NCBI GenBank assembly: GCA_022241475.1
Contig: JAKOMT010000003.1
Span: forward strand, 51,367 to 115,366
Direction of reading: 5' to 3'
Origin: Microvirga sp.
Lineage (GTDB): Bacteria > Pseudomonadota > Alphaproteobacteria > Rhizobiales > Beijerinckiaceae
Length of the DNA stretch: 64,000 nucleotides
Of this stretch, positions 17,353 through 27,154 are shown piece after piece; the stretch's first letter is position 1; each line of letters opens with the position of its first letter. The translations under genes were made by a program, and so were the position numbers. Below the pieces are notes generated by a model that was not told where the DNA came from, made no database searches, and saw only the letters and a list, made by a program, of their open reading frames with translations.

Positions 17353-19140
17353 ATGGAACGCCTCATCGAGGTCGACGATAACGAAGCGGCTCGGCTGAAC
17401 GCGTTGCGCGACCTTCGCATTCTCGACACGCCGCCGAGCGAGGCCTTCGATCGCCTCACCCGTCTCGCAAGCCGCCTGATGTCGGCGCCGGTCTCGACGA
17501 TTTCGCTCACCGACCGCGACAGGCAATGGTTCAAATCGAAAGTCGGCGTCGATCTCGTCGAGATCCCCCGAGAGCAGGCGCCGTGCAGCTATGCGATCCA
17601 GGGGGGCGGCGTCTTCGTCGTCAGCGATCTCCTGGCGGACGCGCGCTTCGTCGATTCGCCGCTCGCCCAGGCGGGTATTCGCTTCTACGCCGGCGCGCCG
17701 CTCTTCACCCGCTCCGGACACGGCCTCGGCACCCTGTGCGTCGTCGACGACAAGCCGCGCGCGCTGACGGACGAGGAGGAGCGCGTCCTGCGCGACCTCG
17801 CCGGCATGGTGATGAGCCAGATCGAGCTGCAGAACATGATCGGGCGGGTCGACCCCACCACGGGGTATCCCAACCAGCACCAGCTTCTCGAAGATCTCCA
17901 CGACAGGTCCCAGGGCTGCGCGGAAGCGGTCGCGGTGCTGATCGAATTGTCGCCGCCGCACCAGGTCGCCGAAATGGCGCGGGTGCTCGGCTCCGAGCAT
18001 TTGGACATCCTCGCGCGCCGCTCGCTCGACGCGCTTCGCGGCGGGCTCGGCAACAGTTCGCGGCTCTATCAGGTCGGCGCCATGCGCTGCGTGGCTCTGG
18101 CCGAGCGCGACAGCGAGAATACGGACACCGTCCAGGAAGCCGAAGACCGGATCCTCGACCGTCTGGCGGCGGCGCTCGCCGAACCGATCGTCTGCGCCGG
18201 CGTGCCGTCGCGTCTCGATCCGGCGTTCGGCGTCTACGCCTATGCGGCGGGCGATACTGCGCCTGCGGACGTCCTGCGCCGCCTGCTCGTCGCCGCCGGC
18301 GAGGCGCGCCGGGAACCCTCCCGTCGCGCGCGCTATGACGCGCAGATCGAGGCGCTCGGCGCTCGCCGTTTCGCGCTCCTCAACGACTTTCCGGCCGCCA
18401 TGGAGGCCGAGGATCAATTGGCTCTCGTCTACCAGCCGCGCATCGACCTGCGCACCGGCCGTCGCGTCGGCGTCGAGGCGCTGCTGCGCTGGACGCATCC
18501 CGGCTTCGGCGCGGTCTCGCCAGGCGAGTTCATCCCGCTCGTCGAGCAGACCGCGATGGTGCGCCAGATGACGGATTGGGTGGCGCGCAGCGCGCTGCGC
18601 CAGCGCCGGGAATGGCTGGCCGCCGGCGTCGATCTCGACGTGGCGATCAACGTGTCCGCGGTCAATATGGAGGAGCCCGACTTCGCCTCCCGCCTCCTGC
18701 GCATCGTCGACGAAGAGGGCGTCGACCCGCGCTCGGTCGAGGTCGAGTTCACGGAAAGCGCCATCGCCCACGACGTCCAACGCGTCGTCGAACAGCTCGC
18801 GGCCCTGCGCGCGCGCGGCGTCTCGATCGCCATCGACGATTTCGGCACGGGCTACAGCAACCTCTCCTACATTCAAAGGCTGCCGATCTCCGTGCTCAAG
18901 ATCGACCAGTCCTTCATCCGCAACATGTGCGGCTCCCCGCGCGACCAGAAGCTCGTCCAGACCATGATCACCATGGCGCACGATCTCGGCTATCGCGTCG
19001 TCGCCGAAGGCGTCGAGACGCAGGAGGCCTATGAAATGCTCTGCGGCTGGAATTGCGACGAGGCGCAGGGCTACCTGATGGCCCGGCCGCTCAGTCCCCG
19101 GCAGATCGTCGCGACCCACGACGCCCAGCGGGCGGCCTGA
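17353..19140 (+). CDS. GAF / degenerate GGDEF / EAL cyclic-di-GMP phosphodiesterase
   Basis: A 595-residue cytoplasmic signalling protein. A GAF domain covers roughly residues 25-160. A GGDEF-fold domain follows (DPTTGYPNQHQLLEDL), but its active-site loop reads YQVGAMRC instead of GGDEF, so cyclase activity should be absent. The EAL domain is intact: EALLRW with E375, EFTES, the DDFGTG loop (D495, D496), LKIDQSFI and EGVET. It should hydrolyse c-di-GMP, with the GAF domain as sensor. It stands alone 163 bases after cysG, with GGGAG before the ATG. Confidence 0.9.
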   Translation: MERLIEVDDNEAARLNALRDLRILDTPPSEAFDRLTRLASRLMSAPVSTISLTDRDRQWFKSKVGVDLVEIPREQAPCSYAIQGGGVFVVSDLLADARFVDSPLAQAGIRFYAGAPLFTRSGHGLGTLCVVDDKPRALTDEEERVLRDLAGMVMSQIELQNMIGRVDPTTGYPNQHQLLEDLHDRSQGCAEAVAVLIELSPPHQVAEMARVLGSEHLDILARRSLDALRGGLGNSSRLYQVGAMRCVALAERDSENTDTVQEAEDRILDRLAAALAEPIVCAGVPSRLDPAFGVYAYAAGDTAPADVLRRLLVAAGEARREPSRRARYDAQIEALGARRFALLNDFPAAMEAEDQLALVYQPRIDLRTGRRVGVEALLRWTHPGFGAVSPGEFIPLVEQTAMVRQMTDWVARSALRQRREWLAAGVDLDVAINVSAVNMEEPDFASRLLRIVDEEGVDPRSVEVEFTESAIAHDVQRVVEQLAALRARGVSIAIDDFGTGYSNLSYIQRLPISVLKIDQSFIRNMCGSPRDQKLVQTMITMAHDLGYRVVAEGVETQEAYEMLCGWNCDEAQGYLMARPLSPRQIVATHDAQRAA

Positions 19141-19223
19141 GCGCGACGCGACCCGGCCTTTGAAATCCGCGGGCTTCGTGCGAGACAGTCAGGAGGCGAC
19201 GGACGCCTGTTGAAGGAAGCGCG

Positions 19224-20222
<999 letters not shown>

Positions 20223-20235
20223 GCGTGGCGCTGGG

Positions 20236-21285
20236 TCAGTCGCCTGGTCCCGGCTTGCACCCCGTCTCCAGCCCTGTCTTGCGCCGCAGGTACTGCGAGC
20301 GCTCGAACACGCCGATCACCACGAGAGACAGCGCGAAGGGGATCAGCAGGTAGAAGCCCCGGAAGACGATCAGAGCGGCGAGCACGTCGGCCGGGTCCAT
20401 GTCCGGCAGGCCGGTGATGAAGACGAGTTCGAGCACCCCGATCCCGCCCGGCGCATGCGAGAGCAGAGCCGCCGAGAACGAGGCGAGGAACAGGCCGAGG
20501 ATCACGATGAAGCCCGGATTGCCCGCTTGCGGAAGCGCGAAATAGATGATCGCTCCGGCCCCGATCAGCTCCAGAGGTCCGATCAGGAGCTGGCGCCAGA
20601 CGACCGGCAGGCGCGGATAGCGGATCTCGTATTTGCCGAAGCGCGCCGGCCGCAGCCCCATCCAGCTTCCGAATACGTAAGCGGACACGAGCGCGAGGAT
20701 GACGACGCCGGTCGTGACGCCGACCCAGTTCGGCGCGTCCTCGAAGAAGCGCGCCACGAGCTCCGGCTCGATCAGGAGGACGATCCCGGCGAGCAGCACC
20801 GTCCCGAGCACGAAGGTGAAGGAGCAAAGCGCGACCAGCATCGCGACGTCCGCGCCCGTCAGCCCCTTGGTCGTATAGGCGCGATAGCGCACCACGGCGC
20901 CCGACACGACGGACGCGCCGATATTATGAGCGAGCGCGTAGGTGGTGAACGAGCACAACGCGACGAAGGGCCAGGCCACGTCCTTGCCCAGATGCCGGAG
21001 CGCGATCTTGTCGTAACCGGCGAGCGCCGCGTAGGCGAGGATCGTCGCGCCCGCCGCCAGCATCCAGTTCAAGGGGGTGATCGCCTGGAGGCCGTCGACG
21101 ATGTCGTCGAGCGAGATGTTGTTCACCTCGTGATACAGGAGCCAGACCGAGACGATGACGGCGACGACGCCGACGATCGCCCAGACATGCTCCTTGAGCC
21201 GCGCGAAGAGGCCGCGACCCTGCCGTTTCCCGTCCGTTTCCTCATCCGCCATCGCGTTCTTGTCTTTTCCCTGTTCTGGCCGCAC
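20236..21285 (-). CDS. UPF0104 / lysylphosphatidylglycerol synthase transmembrane-like protein
   Basis: A 349-residue integral membrane protein with about eight hydrophobic segments after a charged, Lys/Arg-rich N-terminus. The segments NIGASVVSGAVVRYRAYTTKG, of which VSGAVVRYRAY is the best conserved, and SHAPGGIGVLELVF are hallmarks of the UPF0104 family related to the flippase part of MprF. It has no cytosolic synthase domain. A GTG start at 21285 is preceded by AGGA at 6 bases; an ATG at 21252 would remove 11 residues. Family members are suspected lipid flippases, but this one has no proven role. Confidence 0.82.
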   Translation of the reverse strand: MRPEQGKDKNAMADEETDGKRQGRGLFARLKEHVWAIVGVVAVIVSVWLLYHEVNNISLDDIVDGLQAITPLNWMLAAGATILAYAALAGYDKIALRHLGKDVAWPFVALCSFTTYALAHNIGASVVSGAVVRYRAYTTKGLTGADVAMLVALCSFTFVLGTVLLAGIVLLIEPELVARFFEDAPNWVGVTTGVVILALVSAYVFGSWMGLRPARFGKYEIRYPRLPVVWRQLLIGPLELIGAGAIIYFALPQAGNPGFIVILGLFLASFSAALLSHAPGGIGVLELVFITGLPDMDPADVLAALIVFRGFYLLIPFALSLVVIGVFERSQYLRRKTGLETGCKPGPGD

Positions 21286-21469
21286 CGATCGTCCTGCGGA
21301 TCGCGTCGCTCGTCCCCACCGTTCATGGGGCCGGCGCGCGCGTCAACCGCTTCCGGAGCTCCCCGCCGACGGGCGGGGGCAAAAAGCGCGCGCGACGCGT
21401 CGCGCGATTGTCGGCTCCGCCGGCGGTGGGTAGGGTGGCGAACCATTCGGAACACGGGCGAGCGCGAAG

Positions 21470-22345
21470 ATGACGGACGCCAAGATAGCGGGCGCCAAGA
21501 TAGCGGGCGCCAAGATCGCGGCGAATTACTATCTGGCGCCGCCGGGCTATCCCGTCGCCGATTTCGCCGCCGCAGCGAAATCCGCCGGCGCGGACGCCAT
21601 CGGTTTCACCGTCGCCGCGCTCGATGCGGAGGGACCGGAGGGCTTGGCCCGCATCGCGGGCGAACACGGGCTCGATATCTCCACGCTCAACAGCGCGGGC
21701 TATTTCACGTGGACCGACCCCGAGCGCGCCCGCGCGCAGGAGCGTGAGAACCTGCGGCTCGTCGAGGCGGCCGCCCGGATGGGCGCGCACCGGCTCGTCG
21801 TCATCACCGGCGGAACCGGCGGCGCCGGGCAAAGCCTCGAGACGGCGCGGGCGCGAATCGTCGACGGGCTGTCAGCGCTCTCCCATCGCGCGCAGGCGCA
21901 TGGCGTGCGTCTCGCGCTCGAGCCGATCCATCCGGTGGACACGATCGCGAAGGGCTGCGTCAACGCGATCCGCGACGCGGTCGAACTCTGCGAGCGACTT
22001 CCGGCGCTCGACCTGATCGTCGATCTCTACCATTCGGCCTGGGACCCTGACGTCTGGCGTCTCGACGAGGTCGCGCCCGGGCGCGTTCCCGTGGTGCAGG
22101 TCTGCAATTGGTTCGAGCCAGGCGTCGACGCCAAGCCGGAGCGCGACCTGCCGGCGCAGGGGCTCATGGACGTCGCCGGCTGGCTCGCGGCGCTCGGCGC
22201 GGGCGGCTATCGCGGCTACGTTGAGATGGAGATGTTCGATCGCCACCGGCGCGGACGCCCGGTCGAGGCGTTGCTCGAGGCGGGACTTTCGCAGATCGCG
22301 ACGATGCTCCGCCGCCGAGACGCGCGGACGGAGAATCAGGCCTGA
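21470..22345 (+). CDS. Sugar phosphate isomerase/epimerase-like TIM-barrel protein
   Basis: A 291-residue xylose-isomerase-like TIM barrel. Family features are the alternating barrel strands, LALEPIHP with a metal-ligand glutamate, LIVDLYHSAWD with aspartate and histidine, and YVEMEMF near the end with the last glutamate. Members act on sugars, inositols or hydroxypyruvate, and the substrate here is not identifiable. The first residues read AKIAG AKIAG AKIAA and come from a 15-bp tandem repeat, so the true start or repeat number may vary. The stop overlaps the convergent EIIA-like gene by 10 bases. Confidence 0.8.
   Translation: MTDAKIAGAKIAGAKIAANYYLAPPGYPVADFAAAAKSAGADAIGFTVAALDAEGPEGLARIAGEHGLDISTLNSAGYFTWTDPERARAQERENLRLVEAAARMGAHRLVVITGGTGGAGQSLETARARIVDGLSALSHRAQAHGVRLALEPIHPVDTIAKGCVNAIRDAVELCERLPALDLIVDLYHSAWDPDVWRLDEVAPGRVPVVQVCNWFEPGVDAKPERDLPAQGLMDVAGWLAALGAGGYRGYVEMEMFDRHRRGRPVEALLEAGLSQIATMLRRRDARTENQA
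21479..21523 (+). repeat. 15-bp tandem repeat (3 copies) at the 5' end of the TIM-barrel gene
   Basis: Units 21479-21493 and 21494-21508 are identical and unit 21509-21523 differs at two positions. Each encodes AKIAG or AKIAA. Being a multiple of three, loss or gain of units keeps frame. Confidence 0.85.
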
Positions 22346-22797
22346 GCCGGCGCGTCCGGCGTCTGAAGGATCGCCAGAATTCCCGCGGCGTCGGGCGCGA
22401 GGCGCAATTCGGCGATGGACGCGTCGCGCCGCAGCGAGCGCGCGCAAGCCGAGAGCGATTTCAGCTTCTCGCCGCCCGCCTGCTCGGGAACGAGAAGCAT
22501 CAGCAGGATATCGACTGGCTGGCCGTCGGGCGCTGCGAAATCGATCGGGGCCGCGAGCCGCGCGAACTGGACGATGGGCGCGTCGAGACCGGCGACGATG
22601 GCGTGGGGGAGGGCGACGCCGCTGCCGAGACCCGTCGAACCGAGCGCCTCGCGCGCGTCGAGCGCCTTCCGGTAGACGCTCGCAGCGCCGCCCTGAGCGG
22701 CCGCCGCGCCGGCGAGGAAGGCGATCGCTTCGTCGCGGGACGAAGCCGCGACGTCGAGATGAACGTCTCCGGCCGAGAGACGATCGAGAAAGGACAT
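22336..22797 (-). CDS. PTS EIIA-like (PtsN/fructose-type) phosphoacceptor protein
   Basis: A 153-residue single-domain protein of the PTS IIA type-2 fold. The phosphorylatable histidine is H65 in GVALPHAIV. The LLMLLVPEQAGGEKLKSLS stretch matches PtsN-like proteins, as does the opening layout LSAGDVHLDVAASSRDEAIAFLA. The ATG at 22797 has AGGAG 7 bases upstream, which favours this start over the much longer open frame. No EIIB, EIIC, rpoN or HPr gene is nearby, so this is an orphan, perhaps a second regulatory EIIA. It converges on the TIM-barrel gene and is divergent from the alcohol dehydrogenase. Confidence 0.8.
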   Translation of the reverse strand: MSFLDRLSAGDVHLDVAASSRDEAIAFLAGAAAAQGGAASVYRKALDAREALGSTGLGSGVALPHAIVAGLDAPIVQFARLAAPIDFAAPDGQPVDILLMLLVPEQAGGEKLKSLSACARSLRRDASIAELRLAPDAAGILAILQTPDAPAQA

Positions 22798-22976
22798 ACG
22801 ATTGCTCCTGCGCTCCGCGCGAAACGCTCCTTCACGGCGCGTCTCGGCTGAACGGGTCAGCGGGATAGACCAATCGACCGCCATTGTCCAATTCCGGCCT
22901 GTCGCTCCGTCGGAGCGGGCCGCCCGATCGCCTGTCGCGGAAGCGCCAGTGAAGCGACCGGTCGATCGTTTCGCTG

Positions 22977-22997
22977 AGCGAGAAGAAGGTTCTCGCT
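22977..22997. promoter_or_regulatory. Inverted repeat in the promoter region of the alcohol dehydrogenase
   Basis: Perfect 8-bp arms AGCGAGAA and TTCTCGCT flank GAAGG. A 10-bp palindrome CGACCGGTCG lies at 22955-22964 and a small hairpin CGCTCC-GTC-GGAGCG at 22903-22917. They occupy the 292-bp gap between the EIIA-like gene and the dehydrogenase. One may be an operator; no protein can be assigned. Confidence 0.35.
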
Positions 22998-23089
22998 TCG
23001 CGCCGGTTCCCAAGCATACCCCGCCTCCCGAAGATGCCGTGACGACAGCGGCCGCGCCAGACCGGCCGCGTCTTCGAGGGGAGGACGAT

Positions 23090-24253
23090 ATGCGAGGGAT
23101 GCAGGAACAGTTTCCGCAGGAGCGCGTGATCTTCGGAACGCCGGTGGCCGAGGCGCTGGCGAAGGAAATGGCGCTGATCGGCGCGTCGCGGGTTTTCGTG
23201 ATGTGCTCGGGCACGCTCAGCCGGAAAACGCCCGTCATCGACGACCTGAAGACAGCGCTCGGCGCGAGCTTCGTCGGCCTGTTCGACGAGATGCCCGCGC
23301 ACTCCCCGCGCTCGGCGCTCCTCAAGGCGGCGGCCAAGGCCCGCGACGCCAAGCCGGACCTCATCGTCTCCGTAGGCGGCGGCTCGTCCATCGACGGCGC
23401 CAAGATGATCCAGCTCATGCTGGCCGAAGACATCCGCAAGCACGAGGATTTCGACGCCTTCCACATGCGTCGTGGCGATGGCGGCGGCCTCGTCAATCCG
23501 GGCTTCCGACAGGGCGCGATCCGGCAGATCGCCGTGCCGACGACGCTGTCCGGCGCCGAGTTCACGACGACGGCGGGGTCCGTCGACGACGTGCGCCACA
23601 AGAAGGACCTCTATGTCGGGCCGTCGCTCGTGCCGGTTTCCGTCATCCTCGATCCGGCGGTCGCGCGCCACACCGACGACGGGCTCTGGTATTCGACGGC
23701 CGTGCGCGCGATCGACCACGCCGTCGAGTCTATCTATTCGCCGAAAGCCAATCCCTTCACCGACGGCACCTGCATCCACGGTTTGCGGATGATGCAGGAG
23801 GCGTTGCGCGGCACGCGCAAGAATCCGGACGACCTCGACGCGCGTCTCAACGCGCAGATGGCCGTCTGGCTGTCGACCACGGGCATGGGGCGCGGACAGC
23901 ACGGCGCGAGCCACGGGATCAGCTACTCCCTGTCGGCCATCGCGCACGTGCCGCACGGGCATTGCTCCTGCGTGCTCCTGCCGGCGACGCTTCGGTTCAA
24001 CAAGGACTGGACCACGGAGAGACAGGCGCTGATCGCCGAGCTGCTCGGCCGGCCCGGCGCCGACGCCGCCGACGCGCTGCTCGAGCTGCTGCGCGAACTC
24101 GGCCAGCCCACGACCCTGCGCGAGGTCGGAGTAACCCGCGAACAGCTGCCCCAGGTCGCGCGCACAGTCGTCGCGAGCGGCCACGCTTCGGGCAATCCGC
24201 GGCCGGTCGAGCGCGAGGAGGACATCATGGAAATCCTCGAAACCGCCTGGTGA
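23090..24253 (+). CDS. Iron-containing alcohol dehydrogenase / maleylacetate reductase-like
   Basis: A 387-residue group III alcohol dehydrogenase. The NAD-binding GGGSSID is at residues 96-102. Metal-binding histidines occur in AIDHAVES, GASHGIS and HVPHGHC, the usual Fe-ADH set. The ATG at 23090 follows GGGGAGG at 5 bases; the frame is open further upstream but that part shows no family similarity. Such enzymes oxidise small alcohols or reduce maleylacetate. It is the first of four plus-strand catabolic genes (esterase, flavin monooxygenase, BKACE). Confidence 0.87.
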   Translation: MRGMQEQFPQERVIFGTPVAEALAKEMALIGASRVFVMCSGTLSRKTPVIDDLKTALGASFVGLFDEMPAHSPRSALLKAAAKARDAKPDLIVSVGGGSSIDGAKMIQLMLAEDIRKHEDFDAFHMRRGDGGGLVNPGFRQGAIRQIAVPTTLSGAEFTTTAGSVDDVRHKKDLYVGPSLVPVSVILDPAVARHTDDGLWYSTAVRAIDHAVESIYSPKANPFTDGTCIHGLRMMQEALRGTRKNPDDLDARLNAQMAVWLSTTGMGRGQHGASHGISYSLSAIAHVPHGHCSCVLLPATLRFNKDWTTERQALIAELLGRPGADAADALLELLRELGQPTTLREVGVTREQLPQVARTVVASGHASGNPRPVEREEDIMEILETAW

Positions 24254-24321
24254 GGACGTGACGGCCCCGGGGCGCGTCTCAGGCGGCTCCGGGATCCCCG
24301 CTACGCGGAGGAATGCGGACG

Positions 24322-25275
24322 ATGAAGCTTCATCCCGATTCACAGAACCTGCTCGATATCCTGCGGCAAGCCGGCCGTCCTCCCTATGAGGCGATGAGCG
24401 TCGAACAGGCGCGCGCGGTCTATGCGGCCGGCCGTGAGGCGACGCAGGGACCGGCGCATCCGGTCGCCGGAATCGAGGATTTCGAGGTTCCAGGCCCCGG
24501 CGGCCCGCTATCCGTGCGGCTCTACCGGGCCCGCCCGCGCGAAGAGGGGGCCGCGCCGCTGCTCGTCTATTTCCATGGCGGGGGCTGGGTGCTCGGCGGG
24601 ATCGAATCCCATGACGGGCTCTGCCGACGGCTCGCGGCCGCATCCGGTTGCGCCATCGCCTCGGTGGATTACCGGCTGGCGCCCGAGCATCCGTTCCCGG
24701 CCGCGCCCGAGGATGCGAGCGCGGCCGTGCGCGCGCTGGCCGGCATGGCGGAAGAGCTCGGAATCGATGCGGCGCGCATCGGCGTCGGCGGCGACAGCGC
24801 AGGCGGCGCTCTCGCCGCGGCGGCCGCGATCGAGGCGCGCGATCGGGCAGGGCCGGCGCTGGCCTTCCAGCTGCTGCTCTATCCGGTTTGCGACTTGACG
24901 ATGGCGTCCGCCTCGCACGCGGAATTCGCCGAGGGGCATCTTCTGACGGGCAAGACCCTCGAATGGTTTCGCGGGCGCTACCTCGGCGGAGCCGATCCGG
25001 GCGATTGGCGCGCGTCGCCGCTGCGCGCCGAGCGCGTCGACGGATTGCCGCCTGCGTTCGTTCTGACGGCCAGCCATGATCCCTTGCGCGACGAGGGGGA
25101 GGCTTACGCCCGGCGTCTCGTGGAGGCCGGAATCCCCGTGACGACATGGCGCGTCGAGGGGATGCTCCACGGCTTCATGCCCATGGACAAGCTTATTTCC
25201 GACGCGGTTCCGGCGATCGAGACGGCGGCGCGATTCCTCGCGCTCGGCCTCGGCGCCGCCCGCGGCGGCTCCTGA
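24322..25275 (+). CDS. Alpha/beta hydrolase, GDXG (HSL-type) esterase
   Basis: A 317-residue carboxylesterase of the hormone-sensitive-lipase family. The oxyanion HGGGW starts at residue 85, DYRLAPEHPFPA follows, and the nucleophile is S159 in GDSAGG. The catalytic aspartate lies in SHDPLRDEG and the histidine in MLHGF. Of two ATGs, 24322 has GGAGGA at 9 bases while 24313 touches it, so 24322 is preferred. Located between an alcohol dehydrogenase and a flavin monooxygenase, it could cleave an ester or acyl group from the pathway substrate. Confidence 0.88.
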   Translation: MKLHPDSQNLLDILRQAGRPPYEAMSVEQARAVYAAGREATQGPAHPVAGIEDFEVPGPGGPLSVRLYRARPREEGAAPLLVYFHGGGWVLGGIESHDGLCRRLAAASGCAIASVDYRLAPEHPFPAAPEDASAAVRALAGMAEELGIDAARIGVGGDSAGGALAAAAAIEARDRAGPALAFQLLLYPVCDLTMASASHAEFAEGHLLTGKTLEWFRGRYLGGADPGDWRASPLRAERVDGLPPAFVLTASHDPLRDEGEAYARRLVEAGIPVTTWRVEGMLHGFMPMDKLISDAVPAIETAARFLALGLGAARGGS

Positions 25276-25310
25276 ACATCACGAGAGATCGACGAGCGGA
25301 GGCTCCTCCC

Positions 25311-27104
25311 ATGAACGACGCCCTCACATCCATCCAGAACCGCCCCTCGGCGACCCCGCGGGCGGAAGCCGCGCAGCGCTGGCTCGGCGCTTTCGAGGCC
25401 GCTTTGGCCTCCCGCGACGCCGCCCGGGTCGGAGCGCTCTTCGAGGAGGATTGCCACTGGCGCGACATCCTCGCCTTCACGTGGGATTTCTCCTCCGCGC
25501 GCGGGCGCGAAGAGATCGCGACGCGGCTCACGGAGCGCCAGACCGAGACGCAGGCGGGCGACTTCCACCTGCCCGCGGGCCGCAAGCCGCCACGCGAGGT
25601 CCGCCGCGTGGGGCGCGATTGCATCGAGGCGATCTTCGCCTTCACCACGGCGATCGGCCGCTGCGACGGCATCGTGCGCCTCTCGCTCGATTCCTCGGGC
25701 GAACCGAAGGCCTGGCACGTCTCGACCGTGCTCGAGGAACTGATCGGCCACGAGGAGACGATCGGCGAGCGGCGTCCGACCGGCGCGGCCTATTCGCGCA
25801 ATTTCGGCGGCGACAACTGGCTCGACGCTCGCCGCCGGGCCATGGCCTACGAGGATCGCGAGCCGACCGTGCTCGTGATCGGCGGCGCGCAGGCGGGGCT
25901 GTCCATCGCCGCGCGGTTGAACCAGCTCGGCGTGGACACGCTCGTGGTCGAATCGACCAAGCGCATCGGCGACAGCTGGCGCAACCGCTACCACTCGCTG
26001 GCGCTGCACAACTCCATCCACCTCAATCACCTGCCCTACATGGAGTTCCCTCCGACCTTCCCGAAATATCTCCCCAAGGACCTGCTCGGAAACTGGTTCG
26101 AGTTCTACGCCGACGCGATGGAGATCAACTGCTGGACGGACACGGAATTCACCGCCGGCGAATGGGACGAGTCGACGAAGTCGTGGACCGTGCGCCTCAA
26201 GCGCGGCGACGGCTCGGAGAGAACCGTGCGGCCGAGGCACCTCGTCTTCGCGAACGGCGTGAGCAGCTACCCGTACATCCCCGACATTCCGGGGCTCGCC
26301 GATTTCAAGGGCGACGTCATCCACTCGGAGGGCTTCCAGAGCGGTGCGGCCTGGAGCGGCCAGCGCGCCTTCATCATCGGGACGGGCAGCAGCGCCAACG
26401 ACATCGCCCTCGACCTCCACAGCTTCGGGGTCGACACCACGATCATCCAGCGGGGCTCCACCACCGTCGTCTCGATCGATCCGAGCGCGCGGCTGAACGA
26501 GTCGGTCTGGGACGAGGGGCCGCCGCTCGAGGATTGCGACCTGATCGTCGCCTCGACCACGCCCGCGTTGCAGATCGAGGGCTACAAGATGGTCACCAAG
26601 ATCATGCTCGAGCTGGACAAGCCCATGATCGAGGGACTGAAGGGCATCGGCTTCAAGTTCGACATCGGCGAGGACGAGACCGGCCACCAGATGAAATATT
26701 TTCGGCGCGGCGGCGGCTACAACCTCGACGCGGGCAGCTCGGAGCTGATGATCAAGGGCGAGATCGGGCTCCTGCACTACGAGACGATCGACCGCTTCGT
26801 CGCCGAGGGCGCGCGTCTCGAAGACGGTTCGACCGTTCCCGCCGATCTGATCGTGCTTGCGACGGGATATTATCCCCAGAAGGAGCTCGTGCGACGCGCT
26901 CTCGGCGACGCGATGGCCGATCGGATCGGCCCGGTCTGGGGGCTCGACGCGAATGGCGAATTGAGCAACATGTTCAGGCGCACCCCGCAGGAGGGCCTGT
27001 GGTTCATGGCGGGGGCGCTGCCTCATTGCCGCATCAATTCGAAGTACCTGGCCCTTCAGATCAAGGCGACGGAGATCGGGGTTCTGGGCCCGCGCGGAGC
27101 CTGA
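25311..27104 (+). CDS. Flavin-containing monooxygenase with N-terminal NTF2-like domain
   Basis: A 597-residue two-domain protein. Residues ~15-150 resemble an NTF2/SnoaL-like fold (AQRWLGAFEAALASRDAARV, then FEEDCHWRDILAF). The FAD-binding GGAQAG lies at 191-196. The FMO fingerprint FxGxxxHxxxF is at F332-G334-H338-F342, and the NADPH motif GTGSSA at 357-362. LATGY lies near the C-terminus. The last fingerprint residue is Phe, as in FMO/N-hydroxylating enzymes, not the Trp of Baeyer-Villiger enzymes. It should oxygenate an amine, sulfide or carbonyl compound with NADPH and oxygen. The ATG at 25311 lies 35 bases after the esterase, so cotranscription is likely. Confidence 0.85.
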   Translation: MNDALTSIQNRPSATPRAEAAQRWLGAFEAALASRDAARVGALFEEDCHWRDILAFTWDFSSARGREEIATRLTERQTETQAGDFHLPAGRKPPREVRRVGRDCIEAIFAFTTAIGRCDGIVRLSLDSSGEPKAWHVSTVLEELIGHEETIGERRPTGAAYSRNFGGDNWLDARRRAMAYEDREPTVLVIGGAQAGLSIAARLNQLGVDTLVVESTKRIGDSWRNRYHSLALHNSIHLNHLPYMEFPPTFPKYLPKDLLGNWFEFYADAMEINCWTDTEFTAGEWDESTKSWTVRLKRGDGSERTVRPRHLVFANGVSSYPYIPDIPGLADFKGDVIHSEGFQSGAAWSGQRAFIIGTGSSANDIALDLHSFGVDTTIIQRGSTTVVSIDPSARLNESVWDEGPPLEDCDLIVASTTPALQIEGYKMVTKIMLELDKPMIEGLKGIGFKFDIGEDETGHQMKYFRRGGGYNLDAGSSELMIKGEIGLLHYETIDRFVAEGARLEDGSTVPADLIVLATGYYPQKELVRRALGDAMADRIGPVWGLDANGELSNMFRRTPQEGLWFMAGALPHCRINSKYLALQIKATEIGVLGPRGA

Positions 27105-27154
27105 CCGCTGCGCCGTATCGACAAGAACAACGGGACGGGAAGGGAGGCGCATCT

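Noticed and set aside
17236..19119. Minus-strand open frame opposite the GAF-EAL gene
   Set aside because: No recognisable domain; the plus strand encodes an intact EAL protein with all catalytic motifs.
25311..27104. Assignment of the flavoprotein as a Baeyer-Villiger monooxygenase
   Set aside because: The fingerprint ends in Phe (F342), as in FMOs, instead of the Trp required by the Baeyer-Villiger pattern.
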